A stretch of DNA of 6,671 nt from Thermodesulfobacteriota bacterium (GTDB taxonomy: Bacteria; Desulfobacterota; SM23-61): NCBI GenBank assembly GCA_030018715.1, contig JASEHN010000170.1, forward strand, positions 1 to 6,671. The letters are read 5' to 3'. The translations under genes and the position numbers were made by a program. The notes under the pieces are model-generated. The model saw only the letters and a list, made by a program, of their open reading frames with translations, was not told the origin of the DNA and ran no database searches. The stretch's first letter is position 1. Every line of letters starts with the position of its first letter. Shown here piece after piece: positions 1 to 4,836 of this stretch.

Positions 1-9
1 CATCTGGAG

Positions 10-54
10 CTTTTTACGAAACCATAGTTCTGATGACTTTTTACGAGATCATCA
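10..54. repeat. Short direct repeat with embedded hairpin at window edge
   Basis: The decamer CTTTTTACGA occurs at 10-19 and again at 37-46, a 27-base period. Both copies are followed by similar bases (AACCAT and GATCAT). The second copy lies in the loop of an inverted repeat, TGATGA (31-36) with TCATCA (49-54). It may be the end of a repeat or mobile element that continues to the left of the window; its identity cannot be decided from this fragment. Confidence 0.4.
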
Positions 55-254
55 AGATTAATCCCACCTTTTTTCTGCATTAAAAAAAAATACACCGCAT
101 TAATTTTTAACACCTTGAAATTATAAAATAATTATCCGTTATGCATAATTTTATCATACACTAAGGCTATTCTACCAGCCGCCCTTTTTAGCTTTTCAAT
201 AAAACATGTCAATAAAATCAAATAGTTAAAAGTAATTTAAAAACCCCTCGTTTT

Positions 255-270
255 TGGCATGCAATTTGAT
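255..270 (+). promoter_or_regulatory. Possible sigma-54-like -24/-12 promoter
   Basis: TGGCATGCAATTTGAT places a GG dinucleotide ten bases before GA, resembling the -24/-12 spacing of sigma-54 promoters (TGGCAC-N5-TTGCA). The -24 half is good; the -12 half reads TTGAT instead of TTGCA, so one of the key GC bases is missing. Transcription would begin near 281-283, leaving a leader of about 45 bases before the ATG at 328. This is only suggestive, and no enhancer-binding-protein site was identified. Confidence 0.22.
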
Positions 271-311
271 GATGGGAAGTTCAAGGGTTCTTACCTTTTT
301 CGATTGCTCCG

Positions 312-320
312 GGAGGAGGA
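312..320 (+). promoter_or_regulatory. Ribosome-binding site deciding the start at 328
   Basis: GGAGGAGGA is a strong Shine-Dalgarno sequence ending seven bases before the ATG at 328. The in-frame upstream ATG at 259 has no Shine-Dalgarno match in front of it and would add 23 residues ahead of the first strand of the receiver fold. The start at 328 is therefore preferred. Confidence 0.8.
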
Positions 321-327
321 AAATAAG

Positions 328-1263
328 ATGGATGAAAAAACAATCCTCATCGCCACTAATGATGAACCTTTCGGGGAGTATCTTTACCACCAATTGTCCG
401 ACCCAGGTTGGGCCATTTCCCGGGCCAGCGTGCTAAGTGATCTTCTCAGGAAGGTTAGGGCAGGGGGTGTGGACGTCCTTCTTCTGGACAGCAATATTGA
501 AGAAATTCCTTGTTACGATCTTATTGCCCTTCTCAAAAAAAACAATTCCCGCTTGCCCATCATTGCCTTTTCTGAAGATTCGTCCCTGGAAACCTCCAAG
601 AGGGTTCGCCATGAAGGAATCTTTTTCTTAGCCATGAAACCCGTCGACCCGGAAGAAATTCGCACGGCCGTCGGGGATGCCATAAAAATGATCCGTCAAC
701 AGGAACAAAGGAGGAATAGAAAAATGGCCAAAATTATTGAACTGCGACCTGCGGCAGAATTCGACCTTTCCCCGGTCAAAGAAATATGTAAAGAGCACGA
801 GGGGGCCAGAGGAGATTTGCTCATTGTTCTCCAGAAGATTCAGAGAATTTTTGGATACGTTCCCAAGCCCACCATCGAAATTGTCTCCCAAAATCTCGGT
901 GTATCCACGAGTGAAATATTCGGGGTCCTCACCTTTTACAATCGGTTCCATCTATCTCCTCGAGGAAAGCATACAGTCCGGGCCTGTCGGGGCACAGCCT
1001 GCCATTTTAAGGGAGCGGGGGAGATCATCGAATCTATCCGCAAACAACTTGGATTGGAAAAAGGAGATACAACCAAAGATTTCCTGTTTAGTCTGGAAGA
1101 GGTAGCTTGTCTGGGAGCATGTGGCATTGCTCCAGTTATGACCATAGATGAAGAGACCTTCGGACACCGTACGCCAGGCTTGGCCCTGGAGGCCGTTGCC
1201 CGGTATCAAGCCGCCGAAAAAGTGGCCGCCGCTGAGGCAGCGCAAGAGAAGAAAGCAGCTTAA
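328..1263 (+). CDS. nuoE: Receiver-like domain fused to NuoE-type [2Fe-2S] subunit
   Basis: Predicted 311-residue cytoplasmic protein. Residues 1-125 resemble a response-regulator receiver: acidic N-D-E near 11-13, candidate phospho-acceptor D54 after VDVLLL, S82 after IIAF, and K104-P105. Residues 133-311 are a NuoE/HndA-type thioredoxin-like domain with the four [2Fe-2S] ligands C220, C225 (C-x4-C) and C261, C265 (C-x3-C). Members of this family pass electrons between NADH:flavin subunits and partner hydrogenase, formate dehydrogenase or complex I modules. The tail (about 295-311) is rich in Ala, Lys and Glu. The symbol gives the family only, because no complex I cluster is present. It is followed 63 bases later by a NuoF-like gene, so an operon is likely. 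Unusual points are the receiver fusion and a second ribosome-binding site before residue 133, which could yield a separate 179-residue NuoE. Domain assignment of the NuoE part is secure; receiver function is inferred. Confidence 0.88.
   Translation: MDEKTILIATNDEPFGEYLYHQLSDPGWAISRASVLSDLLRKVRAGGVDVLLLDSNIEEIPCYDLIALLKKNNSRLPIIAFSEDSSLETSKRVRHEGIFFLAMKPVDPEEIRTAVGDAIKMIRQQEQRRNRKMAKIIELRPAAEFDLSPVKEICKEHEGARGDLLIVLQKIQRIFGYVPKPTIEIVSQNLGVSTSEIFGVLTFYNRFHLSPRGKHTVRACRGTACHFKGAGEIIESIRKQLGLEKGDTTKDFLFSLEEVACLGACGIAPVMTIDEETFGHRTPGLALEAVARYQAAEKVAAAEAAQEKKAA
710..726 (+). promoter_or_regulatory. Internal ribosome-binding site and start codon for NuoE alone
   Basis: GGAGGA (710-715) lies eight bases before ATG 724-726, which is in frame with the upstream receiver reading frame. 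Translation from here would give a 179-residue protein beginning MAKIIEL, the normal size and start region of a stand-alone NuoE/HndA. No stop codon separates it from the receiver part, so both a fused and a short product are possible. An out-of-frame TAG at 717-719 shows that a single-base frame change upstream would separate the two parts. Confidence 0.65.
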
Positions 1264-1280
1264 GAACCATTACGCTTTGA

Positions 1281-1308
1281 GCCGGAAAGCTGGCCTCTGG
1301 CCTCCGGC
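1281..1308 (+). other. Intercistronic hairpin between the NuoE and NuoF genes
   Basis: GCCGGA (1281-1286) pairs with TCCGGC (1303-1308), and GGCC (1292-1295) pairs with GGCC (1299-1302) around a TCT loop. The two helices stack with one 5-base bulge (1287-1291), giving ten GC-rich pairs. There is no U-tract after it, so it is not a typical intrinsic terminator. It sits seven bases before the NuoF ribosome-binding site and could set mRNA stability or the relative output of the two genes. Confidence 0.5.
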
Positions 1309-1314
1309 GCCAAA

Positions 1315-1321
1315 AAGGAGG
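1315..1321 (+). promoter_or_regulatory. Ribosome-binding site of the NuoF-like gene
   Basis: AAGGAGG is a near-perfect Shine-Dalgarno sequence five bases before the ATG at 1327. It lies directly downstream of the intercistronic hairpin. Confidence 0.8.
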
Positions 1322-1326
1322 ACGCT

Positions 1327-2766
1327 ATGGAAAAGATAGAAAAAATTGGGGGATACGCAACGGATTGTTACCTCCACGAGGGTCCGGCAATCCGCTTGAT
1401 GGAAGCGAATCAATACCAGGAATTTATCTCCCGGCAGCGCCGGGAAGTAATGAAGAACTGCGGAACCGTAAACCCGGAGGACCTCGATGCCTATATTCAG
1501 AACGGCGGGTTCAACGCCCTGGAGATGGCCGTAACGGCAATGACCCCCGAGAAAGTGGTGGAGCAAATTAAGGTGGCTGAATTACGGGACCGCAGTAGTG
1601 AGGGCCGCTATACCGGGCAAAACTTGGAGGCTTACCGGCGAGTCCAGCACCTCCCGCACTATGTAGTCTCCACGCGAATGGGGGGATATTCCGAAGCCTG
1701 GATGGAAAGAACCCTGCTTGAAGGAAACCCTTTTGCCTTAATCGAAGGGATGGCCATCACCGCCTATGCCCTCGGGGGCGTGGAAAAAGGGATCATCTAC
1801 ATTCCTTCGGCCTATAAACCCCTGGCCTTCCGCCGGATAAATCGGGCGATCAACGCCGCCCAGGCTCGCCGCTATCTCGGCCTCAACATTCTGGCTATGC
1901 CCTTCAATTTCGACATTGAGATCCGGGAGGCCATGGGCGAGGATCATCTCCCCAAGGAACAGAATCCTTTTATCTGCGGAGAGTGCGCTCGTTCTCTTTT
2001 CGATCTCGAAGAGACGATGAAGTATGAAAACTTTAAGAACCTTGAGGCTTGGCCCAAACCTTTTTACGTGAATAATGTCGAGACATACATGAATATTCCC
2101 CTCATTCTGAACAAGGGGGCAGATTTCTTCGCCTCTCTCGGGAGCAAAAACGCCACGGGAACGAAAATTTTCGCCCTGACCGGTAAAACCAGCCACCCCT
2201 GTCTAGTCGAAGCGCCCATTGGCTCGACCCTCGCTGATTTGCTAAAAATGGCCGATGGAGAAATCAGCAGCCTGCAGGGAGAGCTAAAGGCCTTTCAAGT
2301 TGGTGGAGCAAGCGGGGGAATCTTTCCGGGAAGATTTCAAAACATGCCCATCGATTTTAATTCCCTGGAAAACATTGGCTGGAAAATCGGCTCCGGGCAT
2401 GTAGTTTTGCTGGACGAAAAAGTTTGCATTGTGGAAATGGTCCGCTACTCCTTAAATCAATTGGTCTCCGAATCATGTGATAATTGCCAACCCTGCGGCA
2501 AAGCCCTTAAAAACCTCCTGGCCATCCTGAACCGGTTAACCAAAGGGTTTGGAGAAGCTGGCGACCTGGAGACCCTGGAGGTCTTCGCCAAGCGCATCCA
2601 ATCCCAGGCGCGCTGCCAATTCGGAAAAACAGCGCCCGTTCCTGTCCTCACCAGTTTGCGCTATTTCCGCGAAGAATTTGAAAGCCACCTGAAGCAACGT
2701 TGTCCGTCCAGTTTCTGTAAAGACCTGAGCCTTGTATCCGAACGACCTCTCAAGCTGGCTGCCTGA
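1327..2766 (+). CDS. nuoF: Divergent NuoF/HndC-like subunit with degenerate FMN/NADH site
   Basis: Predicted 479-residue cytoplasmic protein. The NuoF fold is recognisable: LLEGNPFALIEGMAI (130-144), VNNVETYMNIP (248-258), an SLBB-like segment (about 279-325), GGASGG (326-331), and the [4Fe-4S] site C384-x2-C387-x2-C390 with C430 followed by GKTAPVPVLTSLRYFREE. Normal NuoF carries a GRGGAGF FMN loop; here the aligned stretch reads RDRSSEGRY (88-96). The usual NADEGDPGAF motif is replaced by STRMGGYSEAW (115-125), and CGEE by CGEC (217-220). Flavin and NADH binding are therefore doubtful, while the iron-sulfur site looks intact. The end, KQRCPSSFCKDL, resembles the linker that in HydB/HndC-type proteins leads into ferredoxin clusters, which are absent here. 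The frame is intact, so a pseudogene is unlikely. The symbol denotes the family only. The likely partner is the NuoE protein encoded just upstream. Confidence 0.87.
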   Translation: MEKIEKIGGYATDCYLHEGPAIRLMEANQYQEFISRQRREVMKNCGTVNPEDLDAYIQNGGFNALEMAVTAMTPEKVVEQIKVAELRDRSSEGRYTGQNLEAYRRVQHLPHYVVSTRMGGYSEAWMERTLLEGNPFALIEGMAITAYALGGVEKGIIYIPSAYKPLAFRRINRAINAAQARRYLGLNILAMPFNFDIEIREAMGEDHLPKEQNPFICGECARSLFDLEETMKYENFKNLEAWPKPFYVNNVETYMNIPLILNKGADFFASLGSKNATGTKIFALTGKTSHPCLVEAPIGSTLADLLKMADGEISSLQGELKAFQVGGASGGIFPGRFQNMPIDFNSLENIGWKIGSGHVVLLDEKVCIVEMVRYSLNQLVSESCDNCQPCGKALKNLLAILNRLTKGFGEAGDLETLEVFAKRIQSQARCQFGKTAPVPVLTSLRYFREEFESHLKQRCPSSFCKDLSLVSERPLKLAA

Positions 2767-2783
2767 ACTCCCTCTCCTTCCCG

Positions 2784-2830
2784 AACTTGCCCTGTCGAGG
2801 TTTTTCCCCCGGCGGGGCAAGTTTCCTTTA
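2784..2830 (+). terminator. Candidate terminator after the NuoF-like gene
   Basis: AACTTGCCC (2784-2792) and GGGCAAGTT (2815-2823) are perfect 9-base inverted arms. The loop contains a second small GC hairpin (CCCC-CGGC-GGGG, 2806-2817) that competes with part of the outer stem. The tail TCCTTTA is pyrimidine-rich but is not a strong U-run. It sits 17 bases after the stop codon, which suits a terminator; efficiency is uncertain. Confidence 0.45.
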
Positions 2831-2860
2831 CTCCATAAAGTACAACAGTGAAGCGGTAGA

Positions 2861-2900
2861 GTAGAGATCTGGCGTAGGAGCGAAGTTGCTCTATCTCCAC
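2861..2900. repeat. REP-like palindromic element
   Basis: The outer arms GTAGAGAT (2861-2868) and ATCTCCAC (2893-2900) pair at 7 of 8 positions. Inside, GAGCGA (2878-2883) pairs with TTGCTC (2886-2891), with one G-T wobble. The core GTAGGAGCGAAGTTGCTC resembles the GTGGGAGCGAGCTTGCTCGC type of REP sequence known from pseudomonads. Placement between convergent genes is typical of such elements. Whether it is repeated in this genome cannot be seen from one copy. Confidence 0.38.
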
Positions 2901-2936
2901 CTCCCCCTCATTTACCCTGTTGAGTACTACCATCCA

Positions 2937-2988
2937 ATTAAAAAGTTAAGGATGCCCCCGCAGGGATCTTTTCGGAAGACCGCCTTAA
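2937..2988 (-). terminator. Candidate terminator after the DUF1846 gene (minus strand)
   Basis: Read on the minus strand, TTAAGG (2988-2983) pairs with CCTTAA (2951-2946) around an internal bulged hairpin (2981-2964). The stem is followed immediately by CTTTTTAAT (2945-2937). It begins 40 bases beyond the DUF1846 stop. The outer stem is AT-rich and the loop is long, so it is only a reasonable candidate. Confidence 0.4.
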
Positions 2989-3027
2989 GTGAGTCCTTGA
3001 TAATCAGGATATTTATTTCCCTTTTTC

Positions 3028-4545
3028 TCAAGAGATGAAAAGATTTTTTGTGGAAAAATTGGGATCGCTGGTCAAGTACACCCCCAGGCTCCGCAAACCT
3101 GCCTCATCACCTGGCGTGGGGATATGGGTCATGTGGATGTCGCAGTTGCGCAGTTCTTTTAATTTTTCCATGGCCAATTGGGCCGCTGGATTAGTCATGG
3201 CGCTGATACTCAGGGCGATGAGCGTCTCTTCCAGATCCAGGCTGACCGATTTCTCCTGCAGAATTTCCGTCTTGAGATTTCTGACCGAGTCCGTGATATA
3301 AGGGAGCAATAACTTAATTTTGTCGGGAATACCGGCCAAATGCTTTATGGCATGGATAATCACGCTGGAAGCGGCGTGCATAAGCGGGGAATTACTACCG
3401 ATGAGTATGGTGCCGTCTTTTAGCTCGATGGCCGCTCCGCAATAAATCCCCTCGTTCCCTTTTTCTCCCTCCTGAGCCATTCGGGCAGCCTCACGCGCTG
3501 GTTCTACAACCCTCCTGTACTCCGGCTCCAGGGCAAAATCTTTTATGAAAAGCTCAACCCTCTGGACGGTTTCCTTATCGGAAAAACCCATCACATACTC
3601 GCAGCGGTACCGAAAATACCGCCGGATCACTTCCTGTTTAGCTGCCTCCTTGACCACCTCATCATCCGTTATGGCAAACCCAGCTTGATTCACGCCCATA
3701 TCCGTGGGCGATCTATAAAAGGATGGGCCTCCGGTTATTTTTTCCAGTATTCTTTTCAGCACGGGATAAATTTCCACATCCCGGTTATAATTTACGGCGA
3801 CTTTATCGTAGGCTTCCAGATGAAACGGATCAATCAGATTAAAATCCTTTATGTCCGCGGTTGCCGCCTCATAGGCCACGTTCACCGGATGCTTAAGCGC
3901 TAAATTCCAGATGGGAAAGGTCTCAAATTTGGCATAGCCCGATTTCTTTCCTCTCCTGTAATCATGATATAACTGGGAAAGGCAGGTGGCTAATTTTCCG
4001 CTGCCCGGGCCGGGGCCGGTGACAATGACCAGAGGTTTTTGGGTTTCAATATACTTGTTGGCTCCATAGCCCTCATCGCTGACGATCAAATCAACATCTG
4101 TGGGATACCCTTTGGTATAACGATGGGTGAAGACTTGAATGCCCCTTCTTTCCAATTTATTCTTGAACACCGTGGCGGCTGGCTGGTGGTCAAAACGGGT
4201 TATGATCACTGCCAGCACGTTGATTCCCCAGCTGCGCAGGTCATCGATGAGCTTCAGGGCATCGGAGTCATAGGTAATGCCAAAGTCGGCCCTTATTTTT
4301 TTTCTTTCGATATCCCCCGCATAGATGCAAAGCAGAATATCAGCCTTGTCTTTCAGCTCCTTCAAGAGGCGCATTTTGCCATTCGGATCATATCCGGGTA
4401 AAACCCGGGCGGCATGGTAGTCATATAAAAGTTTTCCGCCGAATTCGAGATAGAGCTTATTGTCAAACCTTTCCACTCTTTCCAGGATGGCCGCAGTCTG
4501 TTCTTTGATGTATCGTTCATTATCAAAACCTGTTTTATGGATCAT
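3028..4545 (-). CDS. DUF1846 (UPF0371) family protein
   Basis: Predicted 505-residue soluble protein with no signal peptide or membrane segment, matching the usual length of about 500 for DUF1846. Recognisable family features are the start GFDNERYIKEQ (6-16), a glycine-rich loop VTGPGPGSGK (175-184) followed by the conserved LYHDYRRGKKSGYAKFETFP region (192-211), the segment SPTDMGVNQAGFAI (279-292), and the C-terminal HMTHIPTPGDEAGLRSLG (471-488). The loop looks like a phosphate-binding loop, but as far as I know the family has no established reaction, so no activity is assigned. AGGAGG at 4566-4561 is the best ribosome-binding site, unusually far (15 bases) from the ATG at 4545; no closer or better start was found in frame. 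The long, repeat-rich gap upstream suggests its own promoter rather than co-transcription with the nuclease gene. Confidence 0.9.
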   Translation of the reverse strand: MIHKTGFDNERYIKEQTAAILERVERFDNKLYLEFGGKLLYDYHAARVLPGYDPNGKMRLLKELKDKADILLCIYAGDIERKKIRADFGITYDSDALKLIDDLRSWGINVLAVIITRFDHQPAATVFKNKLERRGIQVFTHRYTKGYPTDVDLIVSDEGYGANKYIETQKPLVIVTGPGPGSGKLATCLSQLYHDYRRGKKSGYAKFETFPIWNLALKHPVNVAYEAATADIKDFNLIDPFHLEAYDKVAVNYNRDVEIYPVLKRILEKITGGPSFYRSPTDMGVNQAGFAITDDEVVKEAAKQEVIRRYFRYRCEYVMGFSDKETVQRVELFIKDFALEPEYRRVVEPAREAARMAQEGEKGNEGIYCGAAIELKDGTILIGSNSPLMHAASSVIIHAIKHLAGIPDKIKLLLPYITDSVRNLKTEILQEKSVSLDLEETLIALSISAMTNPAAQLAMEKLKELRNCDIHMTHIPTPGDEAGLRSLGVYLTSDPNFSTKNLFIS

Positions 4546-4560
4546 CTCTACGCCGTCGAA

Positions 4561-4566
4561 CCTCCT
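4561..4566 (-). promoter_or_regulatory. Ribosome-binding site of the DUF1846 gene, unusually distant
   Basis: AGGAGG on the minus strand lies 15 bases before the ATG at 4545. Codons between it and the ATG include no ATG, GTG or TTG in frame, so an earlier start is not available close to it. The long spacing may mean reduced translation or local folding that brings the two together. Confidence 0.5.
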
Positions 4567-4629
4567 TTGCTCTTTTAGTTCAGGGATTCCTTCGGCCTTG
4601 AAAAAGAAATATTCGAAACATTCCTACCT

Positions 4630-4738
4630 CTGTACTACTAACCTTCAATTTCTGAAAATTTTATTAATAATTTTTTAATTTTATCTATGTTAATCTGTAC
4701 TACTAACGTGCAAAATCTCAAAATTTTGTTAAGAATAT
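4630..4738. repeat. Imperfect direct repeat, two copies 65 bases apart
   Basis: CTGTACTACTAAC occurs exactly at 4630-4642 and at 4695-4707. Similarity continues beyond the core: both copies run on through a TCT-AAAATTTT-TTAA-AAT block, to about 4672 and 4738. Total similarity spans roughly 40 bases per copy with several mismatches. They lie 65 and 130 bases from the DUF1846 ribosome-binding site, so regulator binding is possible; leftover duplication is an equal alternative. Confidence 0.6.
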
Positions 4739-4747
4739 TTCCTATAA

Positions 4748-4799
4748 ACTTTAGGCACTTTAGCTCACTTTAGTTCACTTTAGGCACTCTCGGCACTTT
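4748..4799. repeat. Short tandem repeat array, 9-10-base unit
   Basis: Successive units read ACTTTAGGC (4748-4756), ACTTTAGCTC (4757-4766), ACTTTAGTTC (4767-4776), ACTTTAGGC (4777-4785), ACTCTCGGC (4786-4794), and the start of a sixth, ACTTT (4795-4799), running into a T-tract. The array lies between the 3' end of the nuclease gene and the DUF1846 promoter region. The units alternate 9 and 10 bases, close to one helical turn, so all ACTTTAG cores would face the same side of the DNA. Confidence 0.75.
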
Positions 4800-4836
4800 T
4801 TTTGGTTGCGGCTCTGCCGCGCTGTGTATCACCCTA

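Larger units (their letters stand above)
1..327. other. AT-rich non-coding leader upstream of the receiver-NuoE gene
   Basis: I see no convincing gene here. The stretch is strongly AT-rich from about 60 to 250. It contains a short direct repeat at the left edge (10-46), a perfect 10-base palindrome TTATGCATAA (139-148) inside a wider dyad (AATTAT 130-135 with ATAATT 145-150), and a duplicated CAATAAAA motif near 198-218. The composition fits a promoter/regulatory region for the plus-strand operon, but no sigma-70 promoter with both good boxes could be singled out. Confidence 0.6.
2767..3027. other. Convergent intergenic region with terminator candidates and REP-like palindrome
   Basis: These 261 bases lie between the 3' ends of the plus-strand NuoF-like gene and the minus-strand DUF1846 gene. 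I find no supported gene. The region holds an inverted repeat close after the NuoF stop (2784-2823), a 40-base palindrome (2861-2900), and a stem with a U-rich tail oriented for the minus-strand gene (2937-2988). A bulged hairpin, GG-A-TCTT with AAGACC (2964-2981), lies inside the last one. Confidence 0.6.
4546..4836. other. Repeat-rich intergenic region upstream of the DUF1846 gene
   Basis: These 291 bases separate two minus-strand genes. There is no supported gene. The part next to DUF1846 is AT-rich and must hold its promoter unless transcription reads through from the nuclease gene. It carries an imperfect direct repeat (4630-4738) and a short tandem array (4748-4799). A 5-base-stem hairpin at 4808-4820 follows the nuclease stop but lacks a U-tract on the minus strand. 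No clear -35/-10 pair was found. Confidence 0.55.

Noticed and set aside
139..148. TTATGCATAA palindrome as a specific operator
   Set aside because: A 10-base palindrome in very AT-rich DNA is easily expected by chance and matches no regulator I can name.
259..327. Upstream in-frame ATG at 259 as the start of the receiver-NuoE gene
   Set aside because: It lacks a Shine-Dalgarno sequence, adds 23 residues outside the receiver fold, and ATG 328 has a very strong ribosome-binding site.
1738..2196. Antisense open frame of 152 codons inside the NuoF-like gene
   Set aside because: It lies wholly within a recognised coding gene, has no family resemblance and no supporting ribosome-binding context.
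1327..2766. NuoF-like gene as a pseudogene
   Set aside because: The frame is intact over 479 codons with a good ribosome-binding site, and the iron-sulfur and NNVET motifs are preserved; only the FMN/NADH motifs are changed.
3997..4020. Calling DUF1846 an ATPase from its GPGPGSGK loop
   Set aside because: A glycine-rich loop alone, without a clear Walker B partner, does not establish ATP hydrolysis.
4748..4799. CRISPR array
   Set aside because: Units are 9-10 bases with no unique spacers and no cas genes nearby; it is a simple tandem repeat.
4808..4820. GCGGC-TCT-GCCGC hairpin as terminator of the nuclease gene
   Set aside because: The stem has only five pairs, and on the minus strand it is followed by AACCAAAAAAA rather than a T-run.
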